Assembly (NCBI RefSeq): GCF_014203665.1 | Contig: NZ_JACHJN010000009.1 | Span: 124,001 to 188,000, forward strand | Direction of reading: 5' to 3' | From: Saccharothrix tamanrassetensis | Lineage (GTDB): Bacteria > Actinomycetota > Actinomycetes > Mycobacteriales > Pseudonocardiaceae | Length of the DNA: 64,000 nucleotides | In this document: piece by piece, positions 55,378 to 64,000 of the stretch | Layout: the number at the start of each line of letters is the position of its first letter | Numbering within the stretch: position 1 is the first letter of the stretch | Notes under the pieces: model-generated | What the model saw: the letters and a program-made list of their open reading frames with translations, nothing else | Told to the model about the DNA's origin: nothing | The model's database searches: none | Made by a program: the position numbers and the translations under genes

Positions 55378-56541
55378 GTGCGCCGGGAGTCCTCCACGCC
55401 CCGGCCGAACTGGCAGCGCACGGTGTCCGACCAGGGCCTCGTGTTCGGCGCCCCGGCCAGGGCCGTCGACGGCAGCCCGCGCCCGTACTGGGACGAGTCG
55501 GCGCACTACGTGTTCGAGATGAGCGACATCCTCTCGCTCGAAGCGGACGTCGAGCTGCTGCACAACATGTGCCTGGAAGCGGTCGACAACGTGGTGCTCA
55601 CCGAGCGGTTCCGGGACTTCGGCATCCAGGAGTGGCTGTGGCCCGCCATCGCCGAGTCGTGGAAGCGCCGCGACCCGCACGTCTACGGGCGGTTCGACCT
55701 GCGCTACGACGGTCGCGGGCCGGCGAAGATGCTGGAGTACAACGCGGACACGCCCACGTCGCTGCTGGAGGCGTCGGTCGTCCAGTGGAACTGGAAGACC
55801 GACGCCTACCCGGACGACGACCAGTGGAACTCGATCCACGAGAAGCTGGTCGAGCGGTGGGCGGAGCTGGGCGAGCGGCTGCCGTCCAACGAGCTGCACT
55901 TCACCTGGTCCGCGGCCGACCCGTCGGGTGAGGACCACGTCACGGTGGCCTACCTCCAGGAGACGGCGGCCGAGGCGGGCATGAACACGGTCGGCCTGGC
56001 GATCGAGGAGATCGGCTGGGACGCGCTGCTCAAGCGGTTCGTCGACCTCGAAGAGGCGCCGATGGGCACGGTCGTGAAGCTGTACCCCTGGGAGTGGGTG
56101 GTCGACGAGCAGTTCGGCCGCTTCGCGGTGGAGAGCCTGCCGGGCACGCTGTGGGTCGAGCCGCTGTGGAAGATGCTGCTCTCCAACAAGGCGCTGCTGG
56201 CGGTGCTGTGGGAGATGTACCCCGGCCACCCGAACCTGCTGCCCGCGTTCCTGGACGAGCCCGGCCTGCTCACCGAGTACGTGCGCAAGCCCCGGCTGGG
56301 CCGGGAGGGCGCGAACATCCAGATCGTGGCGCCGGGGTACGAGACGCAGACCGGCGGCGTGTACGGCAAGGAAGGCTTCGTCTACCAGCTGTTCGACCCG
56401 CTGCCGGAGTTCGACGGCTACCGGCCCGCCCTGGGCGCGTGGGTGGTCGGCGACGCGGCGGCCGGGCTCGGCATCCGCGAGACGGTCGGCCTGGTGACCG
56501 ACGATGGCGCGGCGTTCGTCCCGCATCGGATTGTCGAATGA
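55378..56541 (+). CDS. Glutathionylspermidine synthase-like ATP-grasp ligase (YgiC/YjfC type)
   Basis: A 387-residue ATP-grasp enzyme of the glutathionylspermidine synthase preATP-grasp family. Typical blocks: GRFDLRYDGRGPAKMLEYNA and DTPTSLLEASVVQWNW at the N terminus, VVKLYPWEWVVDEQFGRFAV, VEPLWKMLLSNKALLAVLWE and YVRKPRLGREGANIQIV. It lacks the amidase half of true Gss enzymes. YgiC-like ligases are thought to join amine or amino-acid groups to peptides near the membrane. GTG 55378 follows the previous TGA with no gap; the DUF350 gene overlaps its end. Confidence 0.9.
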   Translation: MRRESSTPRPNWQRTVSDQGLVFGAPARAVDGSPRPYWDESAHYVFEMSDILSLEADVELLHNMCLEAVDNVVLTERFRDFGIQEWLWPAIAESWKRRDPHVYGRFDLRYDGRGPAKMLEYNADTPTSLLEASVVQWNWKTDAYPDDDQWNSIHEKLVERWAELGERLPSNELHFTWSAADPSGEDHVTVAYLQETAAEAGMNTVGLAIEEIGWDALLKRFVDLEEAPMGTVVKLYPWEWVVDEQFGRFAVESLPGTLWVEPLWKMLLSNKALLAVLWEMYPGHPNLLPAFLDEPGLLTEYVRKPRLGREGANIQIVAPGYETQTGGVYGKEGFVYQLFDPLPEFDGYRPALGAWVVGDAAAGLGIRETVGLVTDDGAAFVPHRIVE

Positions 56542-57005
56542 ATGGAGTGGCAGTGATCAGCGAACTCGCGTTGGACCCGGGCTTCGGCTCCGCGATCGGC
56601 CGGGGCGTCGGCGCGATCGCCCTGTACGCCGTGGTCGGCCTCGTGCTGATGGTCGTGGGCTTCTACGCCATCGACTGGACGACCCCCGGCAAGCTGTCGA
56701 CCCTGGTGCGGTCCGGCGCGCCGAACGCGGTCATCGTGACCTCGGCGGGCCTGGTGAGCATGGCGCTGATCGTCGTGGTGGCGATCTACAGCTCGGCGGG
56801 CAAGCTGGACGAGGGCCTGCTGTCCGCGCTGATCTTCGGGTTCGTGGGCATCGTGGTGCAGGTGCTGGCGGTCCGCCTGCTGGAGTGGGTGACCCGGCTG
56901 GACATCGGCTCGCTGATCGAGTCGGACCGGTTCGCGCCCGCCAGCGTCGTGGTCGCCAGCGCCCACGTGGCGCTCGGCCTGGTGGTCGCGGTCGCCATCT
57001 CCTGA
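56538..57005 (+). CDS. DUF350 membrane protein (YjfL-like)
   Basis: A 155-residue protein with four membrane helices (about 22-42, 61-83, 91-112, 132-153), matching DUF350. ATG 56538 overlaps the ligase stop (ATGA). DUF350, DUF1190 and YgiC/YjfC-type ligases recur together in bacteria, including the yjf operon of E. coli, so this three-gene set is a complete version of that module. DUF350 is probably the membrane partner of the ligase reaction or of its product. Confidence 0.9.
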   Translation: MNGVAVISELALDPGFGSAIGRGVGAIALYAVVGLVLMVVGFYAIDWTTPGKLSTLVRSGAPNAVIVTSAGLVSMALIVVVAIYSSAGKLDEGLLSALIFGFVGIVVQVLAVRLLEWVTRLDIGSLIESDRFAPASVVVASAHVALGLVVAVAIS

Positions 57006-57279
57006 CCGTGACCCGGCTCACACCGGTCGCCTGTTCCTGGTGGAGCGGGCGGCCGGTTCGCATTGTCGGTGCCATTCGGGCGACAGGCGAATAAGAGGTG
57101 GCGGCGAGGTTCGCGAAGCACACCGCCGGTGAGCGATTCGTCACGGCCGCGTAGTCTGTGCGAGGCTGGCCCGGTCTCGGAGTCGAACCCCGGACGGGTG
57201 GCTGGGGGAGCCCGGTCGCAGCGGTTCCGCAGTGCAAGAACGAGCCAAATGCAGGCCCACCAGGGGGAGCACGCGCAGT

Positions 57280-58479
57280 ATGACTCTGTCGAACCGGTCT
57301 TCGGACATTTCGTCCGAGGCGCACACGGGTGTGCTGGAGCTGTCGATCGTCCTGCCGTGCCTCAACGAGGCCGAGACGCTGGAGACCTGCGTCCGCAAGG
57401 CGAAGCGCTCCCTGGAGGAGTTGGGCGTCGTCGGCGAGGTGATCGTGGCCGACAACGGCTCCACCGACGGCTCGCAGGACATCGCCCGCGCCAACGGCGC
57501 GCGCGTGGTCGACGTGCCGCGCCGCGGCTACGGCGCCGCCCTGATGGCGGGCATCGAGGCCGCCGAGGGCGAGTACGTGCTGATGGCCGACGCCGACGAC
57601 AGCTACGCGCTGGAGGACATCGGGGCCTTCGTCACATCGCTGCGCGAGGGCAACGACCTGGTGATGGGCAACCGGTTCCAGGGCGGCATCGCGCCCGGCG
57701 CCATGCCGTTCCTGCACCGCTACCTGGGCAACCCGGTGCTGTCCCGGCTGGGCAAGCTGTTCTTCCGCATCCCGGTGGGCGACTTCCACTGCGGCATGCG
57801 GGCGTTCCGCCGCGACCGGATGCTGGAACTCGGGCTGCGCACGTCCGGCATGGAGTTCGCCAGCGAGATGGTGGTGCGCTCGGCGCTCAACCACCGCAGG
57901 ATCGCCGAGGTGCCGACCACGCTGCGCCCGGACGGCCGCAGCCGCGCCCCGCACCTGCGGACCTGGCGGGACGGGTGGCGGCACCTGCGGTTCCTGCTCG
58001 CGTTCAGCCCGCGGTGGCTGCTCTACTACCCGTCGCTGCTGCTGGTGGGCGTCGGCCTGCTCGGCCTGCTCTGGCTGTCGTTCGGCCCGCAGGAGGTCGG
58101 CGGGGTCGGCTTCGGCCTGCAGAGCATGCTCGGCTTCGCGACCATGTTCGTGGTCGGCCTGCAAGGCGTCGGGCTGGCCGTCATCGCCCGCTCCTACGCC
58201 TCCCACCTGGGACTGCTGCCGCCGCCCTCGGGGCGGGCCATCCTGCGGGTGGCGCGGGCGTCGCTGGAACGGGGTCTGTGGATCGGCGGACTGCTGATCC
58301 TGATCGGCGTAGGGTGCTTCGTCGGAGCGCTGCTCAGCTGGGGCGCGACCGGGTTCGGTGCGCTGGACGTCGTGGACACCGTGCGCGTGCCCATCCTGGG
58401 GATGGTGTTCATCGTGTCCGGGTTCCAGATGATCAGCGTCAGCTTCACCCTGAGCCTCACCAAGATCGGCGAGGACTAG
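57280..58479 (+). CDS. Family 2 glycosyltransferase with C-terminal membrane helices (DPM1-like)
   Basis: A 399-residue GT2 enzyme: LSIVLPCLNEAETLETCVRK at the start, EVIVADNGSTDGSQDIA, the metal-binding VLMADADDSYALEDI and the acceptor region GDFHCGMRAFRRDRMLELGL. Four C-terminal helices (about 235-400) anchor it. It resembles dolichol-phosphate mannosyltransferase-like enzymes that load sugar onto polyprenyl phosphate. ATG 57280 follows GGGGGAG by 12 bases; GTG 57232 is possible. The methyltransferase gene starts 23 bases later. Confidence 0.9.
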   Translation: MTLSNRSSDISSEAHTGVLELSIVLPCLNEAETLETCVRKAKRSLEELGVVGEVIVADNGSTDGSQDIARANGARVVDVPRRGYGAALMAGIEAAEGEYVLMADADDSYALEDIGAFVTSLREGNDLVMGNRFQGGIAPGAMPFLHRYLGNPVLSRLGKLFFRIPVGDFHCGMRAFRRDRMLELGLRTSGMEFASEMVVRSALNHRRIAEVPTTLRPDGRSRAPHLRTWRDGWRHLRFLLAFSPRWLLYYPSLLLVGVGLLGLLWLSFGPQEVGGVGFGLQSMLGFATMFVVGLQGVGLAVIARSYASHLGLLPPPSGRAILRVARASLERGLWIGGLLILIGVGCFVGALLSWGATGFGALDVVDTVRVPILGMVFIVSGFQMISVSFTLSLTKIGED

Positions 58480-58502
58480 TCCCTCCCAAGCTTTCGCGAA
58501 GA

Positions 58503-59111
58503 ATGGTGTTAAGTGTGGGTTACCACGAGTGGCACGCGAAACCCGGTTACTACAACGACGTCGTGAGGCACTTCCGGCCCGGCTCGCGCATTCTCGACGT
58601 GGGGTGCGGCACGGCCTGGCTCTCGGAGTTCTTCCCCGACTACGTCGGGCTGGACAACTTCCAGTCGACCGTCGACAAGGCGAAGGAACAGGGGATCGAC
58701 GTCCGCCTCGCCGACCTGGAGGAAGAACTGCCGGTCGGTGACCGCGAGTTCGACGGCGTGGTGCTCAAGGACGTGTTGGAACACCTGCTCGACCCGGTGT
58801 CCCTGGTGAAGGAAGTGCACCGGGTGCTCAAGCCGGGCGGCCGGGTGTTCGCGTCCTCCCCGGACGCCCAGCGCTGGTCGTGGAACGACTACACGCACCG
58901 CCGGCCGTGGACCCGGATCTCGATGCGCCGGCTGTTCGCCGACCAGGGCTTCGACGTCAAGACGGTGTCCTACGAGTCGGTGATGCCGGGTTCCAGCATC
59001 ATCTCCGGCCTGCTCCCGGCCAAGCGCCGGCCCGCCCCGCTGGTGGCCGCGACGTGGCTGCCCGGCTGGCGGCGCAACGTGTGGATCCTGGCCGCCCGCC
59101 CGAACTCCTGA
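58503..59111 (+). CDS. Class I SAM-dependent methyltransferase
   Basis: A 202-residue Methyltransf_11-type enzyme with SAM-binding motif I RILDVGCGTAWLSEFFPDYV, motif II LDN, DGVVLKDVLEHLLDPVSLVK and KPGGRVFASSPD. The sequence after it (DYTHRRPWTRISMRRLFADQ) is typical of polysaccharide or lipid-glycan methyltransferases. Following the GT2 gene, it may methylate a sugar or lipid of the surface polymer. ATG 58503 is used; GTG 58515 gives a shorter start. Confidence 0.88.
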   Translation: MVLSVGYHEWHAKPGYYNDVVRHFRPGSRILDVGCGTAWLSEFFPDYVGLDNFQSTVDKAKEQGIDVRLADLEEELPVGDREFDGVVLKDVLEHLLDPVSLVKEVHRVLKPGGRVFASSPDAQRWSWNDYTHRRPWTRISMRRLFADQGFDVKTVSYESVMPGSSIISGLLPAKRRPAPLVAATWLPGWRRNVWILAARPNS

Positions 59112-59173
59112 ACCGACCCGGATCCGGACTCCGGGGCGGAACACCCGGGCAGGACGCCCGAACCCGAACGCGA

Positions 59174-59207
59174 GAACGCCCCGGCGGCCACGGCCACCGG
59201 GGCGTTC
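59174..59207. terminator. Bidirectional terminator
   Basis: GAACGCCCCGG..., loop around CCACGG, ...CCGGGGCGTTC: a 12-13 base stem between the convergent methyltransferase and flippase genes. Confidence 0.85.
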
Positions 59208-59232
59208 CGCCGTTCCGGGATGACCGCCGAAG

Positions 59233-60504
59233 TCAGGCGGGTGACGTGGTGGCGGGCGTTTCGCGGCCGGCTCTGCGGGCGTTGAGCACCATGCGCAGCA
59301 CGCCGTCACCGGACACGAACTCGATGGCCAGCAGGGCGCTGCCGATGGCGACGGCGGACGCGACGACGATGTGCTGCGCCGAGTCGTGCAGGAACGCCAG
59401 CAGCGCCCAGTGCGCGACCGCCGTCCCCACCAGGCCGACGACCATCCGCGTGCTCTTCTTGGCGATGGCGAACATCAGGTGCACCCACAGCACCGCCGCC
59501 GCCGTCATCACCAGCGCCAGCGGCGCCAGCAGCGGCTTCGACTCGCCGTAGGCGGGGCCGAACGTGCCGGTCAGCAGCGCCGTGGGCACCAGCCACAGGC
59601 CGAGCGCCACGGCGAGCCCGCCAGCCGCGGTCAGCGCCATCGTCTTGAGCACCAGGCCGTCCGCGCGTTCGCCGCGCTCCAGCGCCGCAGCCGCCCTCGG
59701 CAGCAGCACCATCGCCAGCGCGGACGGCGCGAACAGCGCCACCTTGCCCAGCAGCACGGCCCCCGCGTAGTGGGCGCGTTCGATCTCCGGCAGCATCGCC
59801 TGCGCCACCAGCAGGTCGACGTTGGTCAGCGACGAGAACGCCAGCAGGCCGATCATCGTCACGATGGTGCTGGGCATCGGCGGCGGCGCGACCGGCGGCA
59901 CCTTCATGTCCCGCACCACCGGGGGCGCCATCACGGCCAGCCCGACCAGGGTGGCCGCGAGCATCGCGAGCATGCTCCCGGACATACCCGCGACCAGCAC
60001 GAACAGCGGCAGCAGGACGGGCCGCAGCGCGCCCAGCGGACCGGCCAGCGCGAACGCCACGTACCGGAACCGCTCGGTGCCCTGCGCGACGCCGGTGACC
60101 ACCAGCAGCAGGGCGGTCGTCGCGACCCACACCGCGGCGAACACCACGGGCCGCGCCGCACCGATGTTGAGCCGGTCGGCCAGCAGCGGCGACAGACCGG
60201 ACAGCACGACCGCGATCGCCAGGCTGACCAGGCCCATCCGCCGACCCAGCCGGCGCAGGTAGCCGGACAGCTCGGCCGGGGTGCCGGAGGTGCGCAGCAC
60301 CGCGACGTCGCGCGCGGTGGCGACCTGGATGCCGTTGACGGCCATCGACACGATGGTGCCGAACGCGATCAGCGCGGAGATGGCGGCGAACTCCGGCGGC
60401 GTCACCATCCGCGCGGCGATCAGGTAGAACAGGTAGTTCCCGGCGTGGCCCGCGAAGCTGGCGACGAGGACGATCAGGCCCTCGCGGCGGGCGCCCGAGC
60501 TCAT
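59233..60504 (-). CDS. Polysaccharide flippase-like membrane protein (MOP superfamily)
   Basis: A 423-residue protein with about 12 membrane helices and the Wzx/MATE-like pattern, starting GLIVLVASFAGHAGNYLFYL IAAR (in two parts) and including VDLLVAQAMLPEIERAHYAG and LLPRAAAALERG. MOP flippases move lipid-linked glycans across the membrane. ATG 60504 overlaps the stop codon of the upstream glycosyltransferase gene. With the two GT4 genes it forms a minus-strand operon. Confidence 0.87.
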   Translation of the reverse strand: MSSGARREGLIVLVASFAGHAGNYLFYLIAARMVTPPEFAAISALIAFGTIVSMAVNGIQVATARDVAVLRTSGTPAELSGYLRRLGRRMGLVSLAIAVVLSGLSPLLADRLNIGAARPVVFAAVWVATTALLLVVTGVAQGTERFRYVAFALAGPLGALRPVLLPLFVLVAGMSGSMLAMLAATLVGLAVMAPPVVRDMKVPPVAPPPMPSTIVTMIGLLAFSSLTNVDLLVAQAMLPEIERAHYAGAVLLGKVALFAPSALAMVLLPRAAAALERGERADGLVLKTMALTAAGGLAVALGLWLVPTALLTGTFGPAYGESKPLLAPLALVMTAAAVLWVHLMFAIAKKSTRMVVGLVGTAVAHWALLAFLHDSAQHIVVASAVAIGSALLAIEFVSGDGVLRMVLNARRAGRETPATTSPA

Positions 60505-61604
60505 CGGTTCCGGACCATCTCGCGGTACACCTCGGCGTGCGCGTCGGCGGTGCGCTGCCAGGTGAACCGGGTCGCGCACTTGAGGCCCGCGGCGGACAGC
60601 GACTCGCGCAGCGCGGGGTCGGAGACCACCCGGCGCACGGCGTCCGCGATGGACCGGGTGTCGTACGGGTCGACGTAGACCATGTCGTCGCCGCCGACCT
60701 CGCGCAGCACCGGCAGGTCCGAGCCGATCACCGGGCAGCCGCGCACCATGGCCTCCACCACGGGCAGGCCGAAGCCCTCGAACAGGGTGGGGAACGCGAA
60801 CGCGCTCGCGCCCTCGTACAGGCCGGCCAGCTCCTCGGCGGTGACCCAGCCGCGCAGCTCGACGTCGTCCTCCAGGCCGAGCTGCCGCACCAGCGGCGTC
60901 AGCGGGTCGTCGCCGTGACTGCCCGTGACGACCAGCCGGGGGCGCTCGACCTCCGGGATGAGCGTCCACGCCTCCAGCAGCCGCGCGTGGTTCTTGTGCG
61001 GCATCCGGTTGCCGCCCGCGAGCACGTAGGGGCGGCCGGTGCGCTCCGCGCGCGGCGGCAGGTCGACCGGGTCGGCGCCCAGGTAGATCATGTCGATGTC
61101 GGACCGGGGGCGGCCGAGCAGCTTGACGATGTCGTCGGCGGAGGCCTCGCTGATGGTGTGGATGCGGGTCGCGGCCCGCGCGGTGGCGCGGCTGAGCAGC
61201 TGCACACCGCGCGCGCGACCGCCGGGCACCCACTCCGGGTGCTTGATCGGCAGCACGTCCAGGATCGACACCAGGGTCGGCAGCAGCCGCACCGAGGGGC
61301 CGAAGTTCGACGGGCAGTGCAGCAGGTCCGCCTTGATCCGGCGGGCCTGGACGGCCACCGCGAACGCCTCGGCCAGCGCCCAGGTCACCCGGTTCTCGCC
61401 GGACACCGGCAGCGGCACGATCTCGCCGGGGAACCAGTCCGGCGGGTTCTCCGCCAGCTCCCGGTTGCCGATGCCGACGAACCGCAGGTCGTCGTGCGCG
61501 GCGGCCATGGCCGGGAACATGCCGCGCACGTAGCTTTCCGAGCCGCCCTTGCGTCCGGTGAAGAAGACCAGGTCGACGGCGATGTGGAGGGGCACGCGGC
61601 CCAT
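60501..61604 (-). CDS. Family 4 glycosyltransferase
   Basis: A 367-residue GT-B fold enzyme of the GT4 family. The N-terminal part starts HIAVDLVFFTGRKGGSESYV (nucleotide-sugar/acceptor side); the C-terminal part has PYVLAGGNRMPHKNHARLLE, DDVELRGWVTAEELAGLYEG and the EGFGLPVVEAMVRGCPVIGS catalytic-site EX7E motif. It starts at ATG 61604 (GTG 61595 is possible) and overlaps the flippase gene. The sugar is unknown. Confidence 0.9.
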   Translation of the reverse strand: MGRVPLHIAVDLVFFTGRKGGSESYVRGMFPAMAAAHDDLRFVGIGNRELAENPPDWFPGEIVPLPVSGENRVTWALAEAFAVAVQARRIKADLLHCPSNFGPSVRLLPTLVSILDVLPIKHPEWVPGGRARGVQLLSRATARAATRIHTISEASADDIVKLLGRPRSDIDMIYLGADPVDLPPRAERTGRPYVLAGGNRMPHKNHARLLEAWTLIPEVERPRLVVTGSHGDDPLTPLVRQLGLEDDVELRGWVTAEELAGLYEGASAFAFPTLFEGFGLPVVEAMVRGCPVIGSDLPVLREVGGDDMVYVDPYDTRSIADAVRRVVSDPALRESLSAAGLKCATRFTWQRTADAHAEVYREMVRNR

Positions 61605-61624
61605 GGTAGGTCCGTCACCCGCAG

Positions 61625-62779
61625 TTACCGTGCCGCCTCCACCAGCCGCGCCAGGATCTGCCGGGCGGTGGCCTGCACGGTGTTGGTCCGGCTCACCCGG
61701 GCGTACCACTCGTGGGTGGTCTTGCGCAGCGGGTCGCCCGCCGACACGACCTCGGCGATGGTGCCGCCGAGCTGCTCGGGCGCGGTGGACGCGGCCAGCC
61801 GGCCGTTCACGCCGTCCTCCACCAGTTCGACGGCCGCGTTGTCGTCGCCGTCGACCAGCACGGTCGGGGTGCCGGCGGCGGCGGACTCCACCACCACCAG
61901 GCCGTAGCCCTCCCGGGCGGAGGGGTTGACCAGGCACGCGGCGTCGCGGATACCGGCGTCCAGCTCCTCCTGGCCCACGAAGCCGGGGGTGCTGATGACG
62001 TCCCGCAGGCCCAGCCGGTCGATCTCGGCGAGCACGGCGGCGCGGGACGGGCCATCGCCGAAGATGGTCGCGGTGAGGTCGGGGACCAGGGTGCGCGCGT
62101 GGGCGATCGCGGCGGGCAGCGACTCGACCCGCTTGTCCGGGATGTGCCGGCCGACGTACACCGCGTTCGGCGGCGTGGCGGCCTCCAGCACCGGCTCCAC
62201 CTCGCCCACCGGGTCGATCAGGCCGGGGCTGACCAGCGCCCGCGCGCGCAGCCCGCCCGCGTGCAGCCGACGGGCGGTGAGCTGCGAGTGGCAGGTGGAC
62301 AGCGGGCTCAGCCGGGCGGCGACCCACTGCAGGGTGCTCGCGACCCGGCCGACCACCGGCCCGGAGTACTGCCGCCACTGGTCCGGCCGCCACACCTCCA
62401 GCCAGTCCGTGCCGACCGCGACCTTCGTGCCGACCAGCGCGGCGCGCACGGCCAGCAGGTTGGTGGAGGGCAGCGCCGAGACGAACACCGCGTCGTAGGC
62501 CCGGCGGTGGCGGACCAGGTGGGCGAACAGCCCCTTGCCGTACTTCAGCGCCGGGCCGAGGGTGCGCGCGCCGTTGGCGTCGTACAGCTCGCGGTCGGTG
62601 CTGAGCACCTTGATCGTGATCCCGTCCAGGGTCGGCGGTTCGCCGTCCCACTGCTGCCGGGTCAGGTAGGTGACCTCGTGGCCGGCGGCGGCCCACTCCT
62701 CGGCGAACCTGCGGTAGAGGCGTTCACCGCCGCCCTTCGACCAGGGGAAGAGACAGTCATAGGCGATGGCGATGCGCAC
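61625..62779 (-). CDS. Family 4 glycosyltransferase
   Basis: A 384-residue GT4 enzyme: [20 protein letters not shown] at the start (acceptor-side glycine loop), [33 protein letters not shown] and the EX7E region [23 protein letters not shown] 62779 has GGAGG 8 bases upstream. It is the first gene of the minus-strand operon (GT4, 20 bases, GT4, overlap, flippase). Together with the plus-strand GT2/methyltransferase pair it points to one surface glycan. Confidence 0.9.
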   Translation of the reverse strand: MRIAIAYDCLFPWSKGGGERLYRRFAEEWAAAGHEVTYLTRQQWDGEPPTLDGITIKVLSTDRELYDANGARTLGPALKYGKGLFAHLVRHRRAYDAVFVSALPSTNLLAVRAALVGTKVAVGTDWLEVWRPDQWRQYSGPVVGRVASTLQWVAARLSPLSTCHSQLTARRLHAGGLRARALVSPGLIDPVGEVEPVLEAATPPNAVYVGRHIPDKRVESLPAAIAHARTLVPDLTATIFGDGPSRAAVLAEIDRLGLRDVISTPGFVGQEELDAGIRDAACLVNPSAREGYGLVVVESAAAGTPTVLVDGDDNAAVELVEDGVNGRLAASTAPEQLGGTIAEVVSAGDPLRKTTHEWYARVSRTNTVQATARQILARLVEAAR

Positions 62780-62876
62780 TCGCGGTCCTCCACGACTCGG
62801 TCGCACGGGAATGCCGGCGATGGTAGCGGGTACACGCGTTCGATCCGTTTCCGGCCGAGGACTACCCTCCTGCCTC

Positions 62877-64000
62877 GTGATTGACCTCAAAGCCTTGCGC
62901 GAGAACCCGGAAGCCGTCCGCGCGTCGCAGCGCGCGCGTGGCGAGGACGAAGCCGTGGTCGACGCGCTGCTGTCCGCCGACGAACGGCGGCGGGCGGCGG
63001 TGGCGCGCGCCGACGGGCTGCGGGGCGAGCAGAAGGCGTTCGGCAAGCAGGTCGGCCGGGCCCGCGGCGAGGAGCGGGACGCGCTGCTGGCCAAGGGCAA
63101 GGAGCTGGCCGCCGAGGTCAAGGCCGCCGAGGCGGAGCAGTCGCAGGCCGAGGCCGCGCTGGAGGAGCTGCACCGAGCCGTGCCGAACGTGGTGCACCCG
63201 GACGCGCCGCACGGCGGCGAGGACGACTTCGTGGTGCTCAAGCACGTGGGCGAGCCGCGCGAGTTCGACTTCGAGCCGCTGGACCACCTGGACCTGGGCA
63301 CGCGGCTGCGCGGCATCGACATGGAGCGCGGCGCGAAGGTGTCGGGCTCGCGGTTCTACTTCCTGACCGGCGTGGTGGCGCAGCTGGAGCTGGCGTTGCT
63401 GAACATGGCCGTCGCGCAGGCGACCCGGGCCGGGTTCACGCTGATGGTCACGCCGACGCTGGTCCGGCCGGAGATCATGGCCGGGACCGGGTTCCTCGGT
63501 GCGCACGCCAGTGAGGTCTACCGGCTCAAGGACGACGACCTGTACCTGGTCGGCACGTCGGAGGTGCCGCTGGCGGGCTACCACGCGGACGAGATCCTCG
63601 ACGGTGAGCGCCGGTACGCGGGCTGGTCGTCGTGCTACCGCCGGGAGGCCGGCTCGTACGGCAAGGACACCCGCGGCATCATCCGGGTCCACCAGTTCAA
63701 CAAGGTGGAGATGTTCTCCTACGTCCGCCCGGAGGACGCCGAGGCCGAGCACGCGAAGCTGCTGGCCTGGGAAGAGGAGATGCTGGCCAAGATCGAGGTG
63801 CCCTACCGGGTGATCGACACGGCGGCCGGCGACCTCGGCACGTCGGCGGCGCGGAAGTTCGACTGCGAGGCGTGGATCCCGACGCAGCGGGCGTACCGGG
63901 AGCTGACCTCGACGTCGAACTGCACCACGTTCCAGGCGCGCCGGCTCAACGTGCGCTACCGGGACGAGAACGGCAGGCCGCAGATCGCCGCCACCCTGAA
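62877..64000 (+). CDS. serS: Seryl-tRNA synthetase (3' end beyond window)
   Basis: 374 residues of SerRS are present. The N-terminal coiled-coil arm ([20 protein letters not shown] to about residue 105, Ala/Glu/Lys-rich) binds tRNA; the class II core has motif 1 ([20 protein letters not shown]), [13 protein letters not shown], motif 2 [20 protein letters not shown] and HQFNKVEMF. Motif 3 lies outside. GTG 62877 is 8 bases after TACCCT, suggesting a leaderless message. Confidence 0.96.
   Translation, partial: MIDLKALRENPEAVRASQRARGEDEAVVDALLSADERRRAAVARADGLRGEQKAFGKQVGRARGEERDALLAKGKELAAEVKAAEAEQSQAEAALEELHRAVPNVVHPDAPHGGEDDFVVLKHVGEPREFDFEPLDHLDLGTRLRGIDMERGAKVSGSRFYFLTGVVAQLELALLNMAVAQATRAGFTLMVTPTLVRPEIMAGTGFLGAHASEVYRLKDDDLYLVGTSEVPLAGYHADEILDGERRYAGWSSCYRREAGSYGKDTRGIIRVHQFNKVEMFSYVRPEDAEAEHAKLLAWEEEMLAKIEVPYRVIDTAAGDLGTSAARKFDCEAWIPTQRAYRELTSTSNCTTFQARRLNVRYRDENGRPQIAATL

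Noticed and set aside
1-64000. Mobile elements, integrases, tRNA or rRNA genes
   Set aside because: No transposase or integrase motif, no cloverleaf-like or rRNA sequence was recognised in either strand.

Overview
The window is GC-rich actinobacterial chromosome. GTG and TTG starts are common, ATGA/GTGA start-stop overlaps are frequent, several -10 boxes lie 7-9 bases from a GTG (leaderless transcripts), and there are XRE-DUF5753/DUF397 pairs, SigE-type ECF sigma factors, a fused CydDC and an actinobacterial ferritin. The family mix fits Pseudonocardiales (Saccharothrix, Actinosynnema or Lentzea type), but this is inferred from gene content, not from a marker gene. There are no transposases, rRNAs, tRNAs or CRISPR arrays. 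Genes of the cydAB-cydDC and pheA/serS groups sit in the origin-proximal core of related genomes, and two small DnaA-box clusters are present here.

Layout: 1-262 end of an Fpg/Nei glycosylase; 469-8851 a LytS/LytTR two-component system with two sodium:solute (acetate/pyruvate-type) symporters, a DUF485 protein and an S49 peptidase; 8963-19631 rhodanese, DUF4328, two ECF sigma/anti-sigma operons, an XRE/DUF397 pair, two glycerophosphodiester phosphodiesterases around a P450, and SEC-C and DUF952 proteins; 19698-21597 ferritin with tandem iron boxes and arginine deiminase; 21812-24245 an EACC1-like protein followed by a caspase fused to a GroEL-like chaperonin module; 24250-29070 GPP34, a PAF-acetylhydrolase-like enzyme, a CPBP protease, an iron-box-controlled DUF2470 protein and two paralogous membrane proteins.

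From 36829 down to 29102 runs a tightly overlapping operon: SWIM protein, 22-codon mini-ORF, DUF5691, MoxR AAA+, DUF5682, a TPTG-repeat ORF and a CoxE-type VWA protein. It looks like a MoxR/VWA chaperone or conflict system. 36869-40836 is the homogentisate branch of tyrosine catabolism (hmgA, unknown 288-aa gene, fahA, IclR regulator). 40973-41768 is a TMEM165/GDT1 cation exporter under a yybP-ykoY manganese riboswitch. 41823-48112 holds cydAB and cydDC, which share a previously unrecognised regulatory element, followed by a GAF histidine kinase and a convergent NarL-type regulator.

49937-53337 carries a GNAT, a macro-domain protein, pheA, a phosphoglycerate-mutase-like phosphatase and a small zincin. 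53416-57005 has a septum-formation-domain protein diverging from a YgiB-like/YgiC-like/DUF350 membrane-peptide-ligase operon. 57280-62779 encodes a surface-polysaccharide set (GT2, methyltransferase, flippase, two GT4 enzymes), and serS enters at the right edge.

The strongest candidates for new biology are the EACC1 plus caspase-GroEL fusion, the shared cyd promoter element, and the repeat-bearing junction ORFs of the MoxR/VWA operon. A recurring oddity is short in-frame or intergenic tandem repeats with 14-30 base periods.
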